Shown: piece after piece, positions 7,918 through 17,649 of the stretch
How the letters are laid out: each line of letters opens with the position of its first letter
Numbering within the stretch: the stretch's first letter is position 1
Source of the DNA: Variovorax sp. OAS795
GTDB taxonomy: Bacteria; Pseudomonadota; Gammaproteobacteria; Burkholderiales; Burkholderiaceae_C
NCBI RefSeq assembly: GCF_040546685.1
Contig: NZ_JBEPOH010000001.1
Location: 1,550,001 to 1,614,000 of the forward strand
DNA: 64,000 nt
Direction: 5' to 3'
Notes under the pieces: generated by a model
Database searches by the model: none
The model's input: the letters and a program-made list of their open reading frames with translations, nothing else
Told to the model about the DNA's origin: nothing
Program-made: the position numbers and the translations under genes

Positions 7918-9957
7918 ATGGCAACCAACGTCCTCCTTCGCAACCGGCTTCGCGGCGGACCGCTCTGGCTCAAGTTGCTGGCGGCTTTCGTGCTGTTGCT
8001 CGTGGTCCTGGCGGTGGTGCTGGCGCTCTTTCCGTGGGACAGGCTGCGCGAGCCGCTGAACCGCTACGTCAGCGAGAAGACCGGGCGCAAGTTCGAGATC
8101 ACGCGCCGCCTCGACGTCGGCATCGGGCTGCGCGGCGCGACCGTCAAGGCCGACGGCATCGAGTTTGCCAATCCGCCCTGGGCGCGCGACCCGTACCTGG
8201 TCAAGGCCGAGCACGCGGAGTTCGACATCCGCCTCTGGCCGCTCCTCCGGCAGAAGGTGGTGATTCCGCGGCTGGCGCTCGTCTCGCCCACGCTGGGGCT
8301 CCAGATGGAGGCCGACGGGCGGCGTACCTGGGCGCTGGGCAAGGACACCTCCGATCCCGGCACGGTTCCCGTCATCGGCGTGATGGAAATCGACAGCGGT
8401 GCGGTCGATTTCCTGGCCGGGCACCTCGGGGTCGACATGCATGCGGACGTGAGCTACGACACCAGCCGCGGCGAGATGCCCCTGAGCTATCGCATCAAGG
8501 GCCGTTACAAGGGCCAGCCACTCACCGCCGAAGGCCGGACGGGCAACGTGCTGCAACTCAAGTCGGCCGGCGCTGCGCCGTTTCCGCTGGAGATCGACGG
8601 CGCGGCGGGGCAGACGCGCCTCAAGGCATCGGGCACGGTGACCGACTTCGCCGAACTCGAAGGCATCGACGCAAAGTTCGACCTCAAGGGCCAGACCCTC
8701 GGCGCCTTGTTCCCGTTGCTGGGCATCGCGCTGCCGGAGACCTCGCCCTATGCACTGAGCGGCGACTTGCGCAAGCGCGGCAAGCAATGGGAGGTGGCGG
8801 GGCTCAAGGGCAGGCTCGGCCTCTCCGACATCGCGGGCGACATGCGCTTCGACCAGGCCGGCAAGGTGCCCCACCTCGGGGGCGAACTGCGGTCGCGGGT
8901 GATGGACATGGACGACCTCGGCCCGCTCATCGGCCTGCCGCCCACCGAACGGTCGGCCAAGGCGGTGGAGGGCGTGGCGCCGCCCCCCACCATCAAGCAA
9001 ACCAAGCGCGCGCGGGACGCCAGGGTGCTGCCGACGGCCACGCTCGACTTCGACCGGCTGCGGGCCATGAACGCCGACGTGAAGTACACCGCCGACCGGA
9101 TCAAGAACGTGCGCGACGTGCCGCTCGACCGCGGCAGCGTGCAGGTGAAACTGAACAACAGCGTGCTGTTGCTCGAGCCGCTCGACCTGGGTGTGGGCGG
9201 CGGCAAGCTGGCCGGCGCCATCCGCATCGACGCCACGCAGAACCCGGCCGACATCCGCGCCTCGCTCGACCTGCGCAACGTGCAGCTCAACCGGCTGGTC
9301 CCGAAGATCGAGACCATGCGAAGCAGCTTCAGCAGGCTGGACGGCCGGATCAATCTCTCGGGCCGCGGCACGTCGGTGGCCGGCTGGCTGGGCGGGGCCT
9401 CCGGCGACGTGGCGGCGCTGACGGGGCGAGGGCGGTTCAGCAACCTGCTGCTCGAATTCATGGGGCTGGACGGCGCCGAGATCATCAAGTTCCTGCTGCG
9501 CGGCGACCAGAACGTCGAGCTGCGCTGCGCCGCCGTGGCCTTCGACGTCAACAAGGGCGTCATGACCAGCCGCAGCATGGTGCTGGACACCGAGGACACG
9601 GTCTTCTATGCCAGCGGCCAGGCGAACCTCGCGACCGAGAAGCTCGATTTCGTGGTGCGCCCCGAGCCCAAGGACAGGAGCTTCCTGTCGCTGCGTGCGC
9701 CGCTGGTCATCGGCGGCACCTTCGGGGCGCCGACGGGCGGGGTGCAGGCGATGCCCCTGGCCGAGCGCGGCATCGCCGCCCTGGTGCTGGGGGCGCTCAA
9801 TCCGCTGCTGGCCCTGGCCGCGACGGTCGAGACCGGGCCGGGCGAGGACGCGGATTGCAAGGCCGTGCTGTCACAGGCCAACAAGCCCACGGCCGGTCCG
9901 GCCGCCACCGGTGCGTCCAAGGCGAAGGGAGCGAAGCAGCAGCAGCCGCAGCGCTGA
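7918..9957 (+). CDS. AsmA-family envelope protein
   Basis: A 679-residue protein with a short basic N-terminus and one membrane anchor at about 17-40 (LLAAFVLLLVVLAVVLALFPWD). A long periplasmic beta-rich region follows, with the AsmA N-terminal signature RYVSEKTGRKFEI and the C-terminal AsmA_2-like part (SGRGTSVAGWLGGASGDVAALTGRG and LDTEDTVFYASGQANLATEKLDF). AsmA-like proteins are bridge-type lipid transfer or outer-membrane homeostasis factors. Start: ATG at 7918 with GGGGAGG upstream; an earlier in-frame start would put Cys/Pro-rich sequence before the anchor. It lies between two minus-strand genes and is probably monocistronic. Confidence 0.88.
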   Translation: MATNVLLRNRLRGGPLWLKLLAAFVLLLVVLAVVLALFPWDRLREPLNRYVSEKTGRKFEITRRLDVGIGLRGATVKADGIEFANPPWARDPYLVKAEHAEFDIRLWPLLRQKVVIPRLALVSPTLGLQMEADGRRTWALGKDTSDPGTVPVIGVMEIDSGAVDFLAGHLGVDMHADVSYDTSRGEMPLSYRIKGRYKGQPLTAEGRTGNVLQLKSAGAAPFPLEIDGAAGQTRLKASGTVTDFAELEGIDAKFDLKGQTLGALFPLLGIALPETSPYALSGDLRKRGKQWEVAGLKGRLGLSDIAGDMRFDQAGKVPHLGGELRSRVMDMDDLGPLIGLPPTERSAKAVEGVAPPPTIKQTKRARDARVLPTATLDFDRLRAMNADVKYTADRIKNVRDVPLDRGSVQVKLNNSVLLLEPLDLGVGGGKLAGAIRIDATQNPADIRASLDLRNVQLNRLVPKIETMRSSFSRLDGRINLSGRGTSVAGWLGGASGDVAALTGRGRFSNLLLEFMGLDGAEIIKFLLRGDQNVELRCAAVAFDVNKGVMTSRSMVLDTEDTVFYASGQANLATEKLDFVVRPEPKDRSFLSLRAPLVIGGTFGAPTGGVQAMPLAERGIAALVLGALNPLLALAATVETGPGEDADCKAVLSQANKPTAGPAATGASKAKGAKQQQPQR

Positions 9958-9976
9958 TGCCGCGGCGTGCTTGCGC

Positions 9977-10738
9977 TCAGGCGCCCGTCGTGCGCTCTGC
10001 GCACACGGCGCAATGCGGATCGCGCGCGATCTTCAGCGTGTCGAACGCGGTGCGGCGCCCGTCGAACATCAGGAGCTTGCCCGCCAGCGACGGACCGATG
10101 CCGGCCAGCAGCTTCAACGCCTCGCTGGCCTGCAGGGTGCCGATGGTGCCGACCACCGGGCCGAACACGCCGAGCACGGCGCACAGTGTTTCCTCGAATG
10201 CCGCGTCGGGCGGGAAGATGCAGGCATAGCAGGGGGAGGCGGGGTCGCGCGTGTCGTACACGCTCAGCTGCCCGTCGAAGCGGATGGCTGCGCCCGCCAC
10301 CAGCGGCTTGCCGTGCGCCACGCAGGCGCGGTTGACGGCGTGCCGCGTGGCGAAGTTGTCGCAGCAGTCGACCACCACGTCCACCGCCGCGACCAGGCGC
10401 GACAGCAGTTGCTCGTCGGCCCTCTGGGCGTGCGTCTCGATCGAGATGCCGGGGTTGATGCCGCGCATGGCCTCTGCGGCCGATTCGACCTTCAGGCGGC
10501 CGACGCGTGCGTGGGTGTGGGCGACCTGGCGCTGGAGATTGGTGAGGTCGACCTCGTCGTCGTCCACCAGCGTGACATGCCCGACGCCGGCGGCTGCGAG
10601 GTACAGCGCCACGGGCGAACCCAGCCCCCCCGCCCCGATGACCAGCGCGCGCCCGGCACTGACGCGCGTTTGCCCGTCGATGCCGAATTCCTCGAGCAGG
10701 ATATGCCGCGAATAGCGCAGCAGGTCGTGGTCGTCCAT
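9977..10738 (-). CDS. moeB: HesA/MoeB/ThiF-family adenylyltransferase
   Basis: A 253-residue E1-like enzyme. The ATP-binding loop is GAGGLGSPVALYLAAAGVG, the Arg-finger region YSRHILLEEFG is at the N-terminus, then VDDDEVDLTNLQRQ, the DCCDNFATR segment and zinc-binding pairs CYAC and CAVC. It activates the C-terminal glycine of a ubiquitin-like sulfur carrier (MoaD in molybdopterin synthesis, or ThiS). No rhodanese domain is fused, so it is MoeB-like rather than MoeZ-like. MoeB versus ThiF cannot be settled from sequence alone; two molybdoenzymes in this window favour a molybdopterin role. It follows ctpA by 37 bases in the same operon. Confidence 0.85.
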   Translation of the reverse strand: MDDHDLLRYSRHILLEEFGIDGQTRVSAGRALVIGAGGLGSPVALYLAAAGVGHVTLVDDDEVDLTNLQRQVAHTHARVGRLKVESAAEAMRGINPGISIETHAQRADEQLLSRLVAAVDVVVDCCDNFATRHAVNRACVAHGKPLVAGAAIRFDGQLSVYDTRDPASPCYACIFPPDAAFEETLCAVLGVFGPVVGTIGTLQASEALKLLAGIGPSLAGKLLMFDGRRTAFDTLKIARDPHCAVCAERTTGA

Positions 10739-10775
10739 GCGCGCCTGGGCCCGCCCTGCGTTGGCAGGTGCGCGC

Positions 10776-12221
10776 TCAGTTTTCCTTCTTCTCTTCCTTG
10801 TTGTCGACGATGACCTGCGTCTTGCTCACGAGCACCGGCTGGCCCTTGAGGCGGTTGAGCGCCTGCACCAGCGGAAAGTCCTTGTCGGTGCCGAACTCGG
10901 GCACCTTGCGGTCCTGCGGCGGCTTCTTGGCTTCTTCCTCGAGGCGCTTGCGGGCTTCGTCGCGGGCCTTTTCGCGTTCCGGGTCCTTCGTCTCGGGGCC
11001 CTGGCCGCTGGCCAGGTGCTTCTCGAGGTCGGCCTCGCGCATGCGAAGGGCGGCGAAGGGGCTGCCCTCGGCGCTTTCGTCGACCAGCACGTTGGGCACG
11101 ATGCCCTTGGCCTGGATCGAGGTGCCGCTCGGCGTGTAGTAGCGCGCGGTGGTGATCTTGAGGCCGGTGTCCGGTCCGAGCGGGCGCACCGTCTGCACCG
11201 AGCCCTTGCCGAAGGTCTGGCTGCCCATGACGGTCGCGCGCTTGTGGTCCTGCAGTGCACCGGCCACGATTTCGCTGGCCGAGGCCGAGCCTTCGTTCAC
11301 CAGCACCACCAGCGGCACGGTCTTGAGCGCCGCGGGCAGGTTGCGCAGCGGGTCGCTGCCCGAACGGCGCTGGTAGAACTCGGGCGCGGCCTTGTAGACC
11401 GACTTGCTCTCGGCCAGCTGGCCATCGGTGGACACGACGGTGACGTTCTCGGGCAGGAATGCGGCCGAGATGGCCACGGCCGCATCGAGCAGGCCGCCCG
11501 GGTCGTTGCGCAGGTCGAGCACCAGGCCCTTGAGGTTGGGCTCTTCCTTGTAGATGTCCTCGACTTTCTTCACGAAGTCGTCGACCGTGCGTTCCTGGAA
11601 CTGCGACAGGCGGATCCAGCCGTAGCCCGGCTCCACCACCTTGCCGCGCACCGACTGCGTGCGGATTTCTTCGCGCGTGATGGTGACCGGGAAGGTGCGG
11701 CTCTCGTCCTTGCGGAAGATGGTCAGCAGCACCTTGGTGTTGGCCTCGCCGCGCATGCGCTTGACGGCTTCGTTGAGCGACAGGCCGCGCACGGCCGTGT
11801 CGTCGATCTTGGTGATCAGGTCGTTCGGCTTCAGGCCCGCGCGAAAGGCCGGGGAGCCTTCGATGGGGGACACCACCTTGATGAGGCCGTCTTCCTGCGA
11901 GATCTCGATGCCCACGCCGACGAAGCGGCCGGTGGTGCCTTCCCTGAATTCCTTGAAGGACTTCTTGTCGAAGTACTGGGAATGCGGATCGAGCCCCGCC
12001 ACCATTCCGGAGATGGCGTCGGAAATGAGCTTCTTCTCATCGACCGGCTCGACATAGTCGCTCTTGACCATGCCGAAGACGGCAGCGAGCTGCTGCAATT
12101 CCTCGAGGGGGAGCGGCGCGAGCGAGCCCCGCGCGACCGTCTGCAACGAGACGGTGGTCAGGACGCCGGCAACGGCGCCAGCGGCGACCCAGCCGGTAAT
12201 CTTCAATTTCTGGCCCATCAT
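10776..12221 (-). CDS. ctpA: S41-family C-terminal processing peptidase
   Basis: A 481-residue periplasmic protease. A signal or anchor segment (residues 8-28) precedes a helical region, a PDZ domain (about 95-165, RFVGVGIEISQEDGLIKVVSPIEGSPAFRAGLKPNDLI) and the S41 core. The catalytic Ser is in NEGSASASEIVAGAL and the Lys in TFGKGSVQT. The C-terminal 70 residues are charged and helical (EREKARDEARKRLEEEAKK). Family members trim C-termini of envelope proteins, including peptidoglycan hydrolases. It lies 102 bases downstream of gpmA and upstream of moeB, all on the minus strand. Confidence 0.93.
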   Translation of the reverse strand: MMGQKLKITGWVAAGAVAGVLTTVSLQTVARGSLAPLPLEELQQLAAVFGMVKSDYVEPVDEKKLISDAISGMVAGLDPHSQYFDKKSFKEFREGTTGRFVGVGIEISQEDGLIKVVSPIEGSPAFRAGLKPNDLITKIDDTAVRGLSLNEAVKRMRGEANTKVLLTIFRKDESRTFPVTITREEIRTQSVRGKVVEPGYGWIRLSQFQERTVDDFVKKVEDIYKEEPNLKGLVLDLRNDPGGLLDAAVAISAAFLPENVTVVSTDGQLAESKSVYKAAPEFYQRRSGSDPLRNLPAALKTVPLVVLVNEGSASASEIVAGALQDHKRATVMGSQTFGKGSVQTVRPLGPDTGLKITTARYYTPSGTSIQAKGIVPNVLVDESAEGSPFAALRMREADLEKHLASGQGPETKDPEREKARDEARKRLEEEAKKPPQDRKVPEFGTDKDFPLVQALNRLKGQPVLVSKTQVIVDNKEEKKEN

Positions 12222-12323
12222 GAGTGATTGTCCTTGTCGGCTGTCGAGCCAATATACACAGCTTGGAAGCAGATTGCCTGCCGGGGTTCCACGGGGGGAG
12301 CGCCGCCAAGGGTTTTCTTTTCT

Positions 12324-13067
12324 TCAGCCCTTGCCCTGCGAAGCCACCGCCGCGGCGGCCTTTTCGGCGGCGGCGGCGTCGCCGAGGTAGTAGTGGCGCA
12401 GGGGCTTGAGCTCGTCGTCGAGCTCGTAGACCAGCGGAATGCCGTTCGGGATGTTCAGGCCGACGATCGCGTCGTCCGAAATGCCGTCCAGGTATTTGAC
12501 CAGCGCACGGATCGAATTGCCGTGCGCCGCCACCACCAGGCGGCGCCCGGCGCGGATGGCGGGCGCCATCGATTCGTTCCAGAACGGCAGCACGCGCGCC
12601 ACCGTGTCCTTCAGGCACTCGGTCAGCGGGATCTGCTCGGGCGACAGCTTGGCGTAGCGCACGTCGCTGCGCTCGCTGCGCGGGTCGTCGGCGTCCAGCG
12701 GCGGCGGCGGGGTGCTGTAGCTGCGGCGCCAGACCAGCACCTGCTCGTCACCGTATTTCTTGGCGGTTTCGGCCTTGTTCAGCCCCTGCAGCCCGCCGTA
12801 GTGGCGCTCGTTCAGGCGCCACGAGTGCACCACCGGCAGCCAGGTGCGATCGAGCTCGTCCAGCGTGTGCCAGAGCGTGCGGGTGGCGCGCTTGAGCACG
12901 CTGGTGTAGGCGATGTCGAAGTCGTAGCCCTCGGCCTTGAGCAGCCGGCCGGCCTGCTTGGCCTGCTCGATGCCGGTTTCGGTCAGGTCGACGTCGGTCC
13001 ATCCGGTGAACCGGTTCTCGAGATTCCAGGTCGATTCGCCATGGCGGATCAGTACCAGTTTGTGCAT
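12324..13067 (-). CDS. gpmA: 2,3-bisphosphoglycerate-dependent phosphoglycerate mutase
   Basis: A 247-residue enzyme of normal family length interconverting 3- and 2-phosphoglycerate in glycolysis/gluconeogenesis. The RHGE phosphohistidine motif is at residues 8-11 ([12 protein letters not shown]); [16 protein letters not shown], the [15 protein letters not shown] loop and the second catalytic His in [19 protein letters not shown] are all present. The C-terminal tail is Ala/Glu-rich. The start at 13067 is set by the [11 protein letters not shown]-terminus; the upstream open frame is non-coding shadow. Divergent from the rhodanese gene, 72 bases between starts. Confidence 0.95.
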   Translation of the reverse strand: MHKLVLIRHGESTWNLENRFTGWTDVDLTETGIEQAKQAGRLLKAEGYDFDIAYTSVLKRATRTLWHTLDELDRTWLPVVHSWRLNERHYGGLQGLNKAETAKKYGDEQVLVWRRSYSTPPPPLDADDPRSERSDVRYAKLSPEQIPLTECLKDTVARVLPFWNESMAPAIRAGRRLVVAAHGNSIRALVKYLDGISDDAIVGLNIPNGIPLVYELDDELKPLRHYYLGDAAAAEKAAAAVASQGKG

Positions 13068-13139
13068 GTGGGAAGCCTTTGGCAGCGCTTGGGAAAACCA
13101 GCATTCTAAAATCCCGGGTTTGCCATCCAAGGAAACTCC

Positions 13140-13556
13140 GTGAAATTGATCGAATTCGTCACCGCCAACTGGATGTTGATCCTGATGGCGCTCAGCTCGG
13201 GTGGCATGCTGGCCTGGCCGCTGCTGCGCGGCGCCGGCGGCGGCACGCTCACGGCCCAGGGGGCGGTCCACCTCATCAACCGCGAGCGCGCGGTGCTGGT
13301 CGACGTGCGCGAGCCCGAGGAGTTCGCCACCGGCCACATGATCGGCGCCAAGAACGTGCCCCTGAACCAGCTGGAAGAAAAGCTCGCCGGGGCGGTCAAG
13401 AACAAGAACGTGCCGCTGCTCCTGGTATGCGCCACGGGCGCCCGCGCGCAGCGCGCCGTGGCCATGGCCAAGAAACTCGGCTACGAGCAGGCCCAAGCCG
13501 TGGCCGGCGGCCTGAAGGCCTGGAAAGACGCTAACCTGCCCGTTGAAAAAGCCTGA
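13140..13556 (+). CDS. Membrane-anchored rhodanese-like protein
   Basis: A 138-residue protein with an N-terminal membrane helix (residues 9-30) and a single rhodanese domain: [24 protein letters not shown], active-site Cys97 in [15 protein letters not shown], closing [13 protein letters not shown]. YibN-like proteins of this shape often sit before grxC and secB, as here, and may handle sulfur at the membrane or assist protein export. GTG start at 13140. The glutaredoxin gene begins 20 bases after the stop. Confidence 0.9.
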   Translation: MKLIEFVTANWMLILMALSSGGMLAWPLLRGAGGGTLTAQGAVHLINRERAVLVDVREPEEFATGHMIGAKNVPLNQLEEKLAGAVKNKNVPLLLVCATGARAQRAVAMAKKLGYEQAQAVAGGLKAWKDANLPVEKA

Positions 13557-13576
13557 ATCTCCCTGAGATACATCCC

Positions 13577-13837
13577 ATGCAAGCCGTCAAGATGTACACC
13601 ACCGCCGTCTGCCCCTACTGCATTCGTGCCAAGCAGATCCTCAAGTCCAAGGGCGTCGAGGAGATCGAAGAAATTCGCATCGACAGCGACCCGGCAGCCC
13701 GCAACACCATGATGGAGATCACCCGGCGCCGCACGGTCCCGCAGATCTTCATCGGCGACACCCACGTGGGCGGCTGCGACGACCTGATGGCGCTGGACAG
13801 CCGCGGCGGCCTTGTGCCGCTGCTGCAAGGCGCCTGA
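13577..13837 (+). CDS. grxC: Glutaredoxin 3
   Basis: An 86-residue class I glutaredoxin. The dithiol active site CPYC is at 12-15, the cis-Pro is in [21 protein letters not shown], and the GG-CDD glutathione-binding motif is complete. It reduces disulfides using glutathione in the cytoplasm. Start ATG at 13577. It lies in the rhodanese-grxC-secB-gpsA order common in beta-proteobacteria. Confidence 0.95.
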   Translation: MQAVKMYTTAVCPYCIRAKQILKSKGVEEIEEIRIDSDPAARNTMMEITRRRTVPQIFIGDTHVGGCDDLMALDSRGGLVPLLQGA

Positions 13838-13965
13838 TACACAAAGCAGCCAGGCGTCACCAGGCCGGTCCGGACGCCGGGCGATAATCGCCTGCTCATT
13901 CATCTGCAGCCCGCTGCGGGAACCTCTCCCCGGCGGGCATTGTTTTGATCCCTGAAAGTTCAGCC

Positions 13966-14430
13966 ATGGCCGACCAGCAAGCCCAAGATCCCGTTTTCCA
14001 GATCCAGCGCGTCTACCTCAAGGACCTGTCGCTCGAGCAGCCCAATTCGCCGGGCATCCTGCTCGAGCAGGAACAGCCCACGGTGGACATCCAGCTCGGC
14101 GTGGACGCCCAGCCGGTCGCCGAAGGCATCTTCGAGATCACCGTGTCGGCCACCGTGCAGACCAAGATCCAGGACAAGACCGTGTTCCTGGTCGAGGCCA
14201 AGCAAGCCGGCATCTTCGAGATCCGCAACCTGCCCGAAGACCAGATGGGCCCGATCCTCGGCATCGCCTGCCCGCAGATCGTCTACCCCTACCTGCGCGG
14301 CAACGTGGCCGACGTCATCCAGCGCGGCGGCTTCCCGCCCGTACACCTGGCGGAAATCAACTTCCAGGCCATGTACGAGCAGCAGCAGGCGCAGGCCGCC
14401 GGCCAGCCCTCGCCGACCCTCGCTCAGTAA
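13966..14430 (+). CDS. secB: Protein-export chaperone SecB
   Basis: A 154-residue SecB with the family segments [30 protein letters not shown] beta strands, [56 protein letters not shown] and an Ala/Gln-rich tail. As a tetramer it keeps secretory precursors unfolded and delivers them to SecA. I chose the ATG at 13966 (MADQQAQDP), which matches family N-termini, over the in-frame TTG at 13945. gpsA follows after 25 bases. Confidence 0.95.
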   Translation: MADQQAQDPVFQIQRVYLKDLSLEQPNSPGILLEQEQPTVDIQLGVDAQPVAEGIFEITVSATVQTKIQDKTVFLVEAKQAGIFEIRNLPEDQMGPILGIACPQIVYPYLRGNVADVIQRGGFPPVHLAEINFQAMYEQQQAQAAGQPSPTLAQ

Positions 14431-14455
14431 ACCCGGCGCAACGCCGCCAGCGCCG

Positions 14456-15493
14456 ATGAAGATCTGCGTTCATGGCGCCGGTGCCTGGGGCACGGCGCTG
14501 GCCGCCAACGCGGCGGGCCGCCACGAGGTCACGCTCTGGGCGCGCGATGCGTCCCAGGCCGACGCGATCTCCAAGGCGCGCGAAAACATCCGCTACCTGC
14601 CCGGCCTCGCGTTGCCGGCCGCGCTCGCGGTGCGGGCCGGCGACCTGCGCCAGGCACAGGCCGGCGCCGAACTCGTCATCGTGGCCACGCCCATGGCCGC
14701 CCTGCGCCAGCAGCTCACGGACCTGCGCGGCACGACCGCGCCGGTGGCCTGGCTCTGCAAGGGCGTGGAACCCGCGCGTGGCCAATCCCCGAACGCCTTC
14801 GGCTTGCTGGCGCACGAGATCTGGGCGCAGGTTGCTCCTGAATTAAGAGCGGGCGTGCTCAGCGGGCCGAGCTTCGCGCAGGAAGTCGCCGAGGGCCGGC
14901 CCACCGCGCTGGTGGCCGCGAGCCCGCACCCCGCAGTGCGCGACGCCCTGGTCGACGCCTTCCACGGGCCGGCCCTGCGCGTCTATGCCAATGACGACAT
15001 CGTCGGCGTCGAGGTCGGCGGCGCGGTCAAGAACGTGCTGGCCATCGCCACCGGGCTGTGCGACGGCCTGGCGCTCGGGCTCAACGCGCGCGCCGCACTC
15101 ATCACGCGCGGCCTGGCCGAAATGACGCGCTTCGGGCTCGCGCTCGGCGCGCGTGCCGAGACTTTCATGGGCCTGTCGGGCCTGGGCGACCTGGTGCTGA
15201 CCTCGACCGGCGACCTGTCCCGCAACCGCAAGGTCGGCCTGCTGCTGGCACAGGGCCGTACCCTGGCAGAGGCGGTCGCTTCGCTGGGCCACGTGGCCGA
15301 AGGCGTCTATTGCGCACGCACCGTGGTGCAGCGCGCGCGGGGACTGGGCGTCGAAATGCCCATTGCCGAAGGCGTGGTCGCGCTCCTCGACGGCAAGCTG
15401 AGCCCGCACGAGGCCGTCGCGTCGCTCACCGGCCGCGATCCGGTGCCCGAATCGCTCCGGAGCCCGTCGGACCCGCACGATCAAACCCCCTGA
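14456..15493 (+). CDS. gpsA: NAD(P)H-dependent glycerol-3-phosphate dehydrogenase
   Basis: A 345-residue cytoplasmic enzyme reducing dihydroxyacetone phosphate to sn-glycerol 3-phosphate for phospholipid synthesis. The Rossmann loop is [10 protein letters not shown] at 7-16. VCKGVEP-like [26 protein letters not shown], the catalytic Lys in [13 protein letters not shown] and [22 protein letters not shown] are all recognisable. The last 15 residues are a short hydrophilic extension. nadC follows 21 bases downstream. Confidence 0.95.
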   Translation: MKICVHGAGAWGTALAANAAGRHEVTLWARDASQADAISKARENIRYLPGLALPAALAVRAGDLRQAQAGAELVIVATPMAALRQQLTDLRGTTAPVAWLCKGVEPARGQSPNAFGLLAHEIWAQVAPELRAGVLSGPSFAQEVAEGRPTALVAASPHPAVRDALVDAFHGPALRVYANDDIVGVEVGGAVKNVLAIATGLCDGLALGLNARAALITRGLAEMTRFGLALGARAETFMGLSGLGDLVLTSTGDLSRNRKVGLLLAQGRTLAEAVASLGHVAEGVYCARTVVQRARGLGVEMPIAEGVVALLDGKLSPHEAVASLTGRDPVPESLRSPSDPHDQTP

Positions 15494-15514
15494 GACAGAA
15501 GAGACAAGACCGCC

Positions 15515-16399
15515 ATGAGCCTTCGCTTTGATTTCTCGGCCCCGGCCGTGGCCGCGCTGGCCGAGTCCGATGCCGCCCGTGCCCTCGAGGAGGACGTTGC
15601 CGACGGCGACCTGACCGCCGCGCTGGTCGACCCCAGCCGCCAGGCCGTTGCCCGCGTGCTGGCGCGCGAAGTGGCCGTGGTCTGCGGTGCGCCCTGGGTC
15701 GAAGCCACTGTGCGGCAGCTCGATCCGGAGGCCCGCATCCGCTGGCTCTGCGGCGAAGGCGAGCGCTGCGCGGCCGATCAGACCGTGCTGGAGATCGAGG
15801 GCAAGGCCCGCGCGCTGCTGACCGCCGAGCGCACCGCGCTCAATTTCCTTCAGCTGCTCAGTGCGGTCGCCACCAAGACGGCGCTGTACGCCGATGCCGT
15901 TCGCGGCACGCGCGCCCGCATCGTCGACACGCGCAAGACCTTGCCGGGCCTGCGCCTGGCGCAAAAATACGCGGTGCGCACCGGCGGCGGTCTGAACCAC
16001 CGCATCGGTCTGTACGACGCGGTGCTGATCAAGGAAAACCACATTGCCGCGGCGGGCGGCGTGGCCGCTGCACTGCGCGCGGTGGCGCCGGTGGCCGGGC
16101 GCGCGGCCTTCATCGAAGTCGAGGTGGAGACCCTCTCGCAGCTGCGCGAAGCGCTGGAAGCCGGCGCCCAAATGGTGCTGCTCGACAACATGGACCTGCC
16201 GACCCTGCGCGAAGCCGTCCGCATCAACGACGAGGCCGGCGAAGGGCGCAAGGCCGTGCTCGAGATTTCGGGGGGCGTGACGCTCGAAGGCCTGCGCACC
16301 CTGGCCGAAACCGGGGTCGACCGCATCTCGGTCGGCGCGCTGACCAAGGACGTCAAGGCCGTCGACTACTCGATGCGCTTCCAACCCCGGCAGGGCTGA
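15515..16399 (+). CDS. nadC: Nicotinate-nucleotide diphosphorylase (carboxylating)
   Basis: A 294-residue quinolinate phosphoribosyltransferase, which converts quinolinate and PRPP to nicotinate mononucleotide. Recognisable are LEEDVADGDLTA, ALLTAERTALNFLQLLSAVAT, the PRPP/quinolinate site RIVDTRKTLPGLRLAQKYAV followed by GGGLNHRIGLYDAVLIKENH, EVEVETLSQLREAL and the late SGGVTLEGLRTLAETGVDRISVGALTKD. It is six bases upstream of nadA, so these two NAD-synthesis genes are coupled; nadB lies in the facing minus-strand operon. Confidence 0.96.
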   Translation: MSLRFDFSAPAVAALAESDAARALEEDVADGDLTAALVDPSRQAVARVLAREVAVVCGAPWVEATVRQLDPEARIRWLCGEGERCAADQTVLEIEGKARALLTAERTALNFLQLLSAVATKTALYADAVRGTRARIVDTRKTLPGLRLAQKYAVRTGGGLNHRIGLYDAVLIKENHIAAAGGVAAALRAVAPVAGRAAFIEVEVETLSQLREALEAGAQMVLLDNMDLPTLREAVRINDEAGEGRKAVLEISGGVTLEGLRTLAETGVDRISVGALTKDVKAVDYSMRFQPRQG

Positions 16400-16405
16400 C
16401 CCGCC

Positions 16406-17524
16406 ATGGCGACCGCCTCCATCATCGACGTCGACTACGAGCAGCCCGCATCGCAGGGCAGCGCCTGCGACACCCGCCATGCCTGGGCGCGCGTGCCGCC
16501 CGAGCCATCTGCCGACGAACGCATCGCGCTGAAGGCGCGCATTCGCCGCCTGCTGCGCGAACGCAATGCCGTCATGGTGTCGCACTTCTACGTGCACCCC
16601 GACCTGCAGGACCTGGCCGAGGAAACAGGCGGCATCGTGAGCGATTCGCTCGAGATGGCGCGCTTCGGCCGCGACCATGCCGCCACCACGCTGGTGGTGT
16701 CGGGCGTGCGCTTCATGGGCGAAACCGCCAAGATCCTCTCGCCCGAGAAGCGCGTGCTGATGCCCGACCTGGACGCCAACTGCTCGCTCGACCTCGGCTG
16801 CCCGGTGGATCAATTCAGCGCGTTCTGCGACCGGCATCCCGACCGCACCGTGGTGGTCTACGCCAACACCAGCGCCGCCGTGAAGGCGCGCGCCGACTGG
16901 CTCGTCACCTCGAGCTGCGCGCTCGACGTGGTGGGCGCGCTGCATGCACAGGGCCGCAAGATCCTTTGGGGCCCCGACCGCCACCTGGGCGACTACATCC
17001 AGCGCCAGACCGGCGCCGACATGGTGAGCTGGAACGGCGCCTGCATCGTGCACGACGAGTTCAAGGCGCTGGAGCTCGACCTGCTCATGAAGGCGCATCC
17101 CTCGGCGAAGGTGCTGGTGCACCCCGAATCTCCGGCCGACGTGATCGCGCTGGCCGACGCCGTGGGCTCGACCTCCGCAATCCTGAATGCGGCACGCCGC
17201 ATGGACGCGAACGAATTCATCGTCGCCACCGACACCGGCATGCTGCACAAGCTGCGCACGCTGAATCCCGGCAAGACCTTCATCGAAGCGCCCACCGCCG
17301 GCAATGGCGGCACCTGCAAGAGCTGCGCGCACTGTCCCTGGATGGCGATGAACGGGCTGGTGGAGCTGGCGAATGCGCTGGAGACCGGTGCGGGCGAGAT
17401 CCACGTCGACCCGGCGCTGGGGCTGCGGGCGCGGGTGCCGATCGACCGGATGCTGGCGTTCACGGCGGGGTTGAAGAATGGGCAACCGGCAGGCAGTTTG
17501 ATCGCCGGCATCGGCGCTGCCTGA
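16406..17524 (+). CDS. nadA: Quinolinate synthase
   Basis: A 372-residue [4Fe-4S] enzyme condensing iminoaspartate with dihydroxyacetone phosphate to quinolinate. [33 protein letters not shown] is the substrate region. The likely cluster ligands are Cys in [25 protein letters not shown] and [15 protein letters not shown], which matches the long NadA type. ATG at 16406 follows nadC by six bases. Downstream a pair of REP-like inverted sequences separates it from the convergent queD. Confidence 0.96.
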   Translation: MATASIIDVDYEQPASQGSACDTRHAWARVPPEPSADERIALKARIRRLLRERNAVMVSHFYVHPDLQDLAEETGGIVSDSLEMARFGRDHAATTLVVSGVRFMGETAKILSPEKRVLMPDLDANCSLDLGCPVDQFSAFCDRHPDRTVVVYANTSAAVKARADWLVTSSCALDVVGALHAQGRKILWGPDRHLGDYIQRQTGADMVSWNGACIVHDEFKALELDLLMKAHPSAKVLVHPESPADVIALADAVGSTSAILNAARRMDANEFIVATDTGMLHKLRTLNPGKTFIEAPTAGNGGTCKSCAHCPWMAMNGLVELANALETGAGEIHVDPALGLRARVPIDRMLAFTAGLKNGQPAGSLIAGIGAA

Positions 17525-17527
17525 ATT

Positions 17528-17643
17528 GCTCCTTCCCCCTCCGGGGGAAGGCTGGGATGGGGGCTCGCGGCGCTGGATGAGGCCGGCGGTGAAGCGGAGG
17601 CCGCTTGCCCCCACCCCAACCCTCTCCCCGAGGGAGAGGGAGC
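17528..17643. repeat. Inverted pair of 37-nt REP-like sequences
   Basis: Copy 1 is at 17528-17564 and copy 2, inverted, at 17607-17643. Aligned in the same orientation they agree at 30 of 37 positions, and each contains its own C/G-rich palindrome (for example CTTCCCCCTCCGGGGGAAG in copy 1). The 42-base spacer is unremarkable. Position between convergent nadA and queD is typical for bacterial REP/BIME elements, and it may also act in transcription termination. Confidence 0.75.
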
Positions 17644-17649
17644 AAAACC

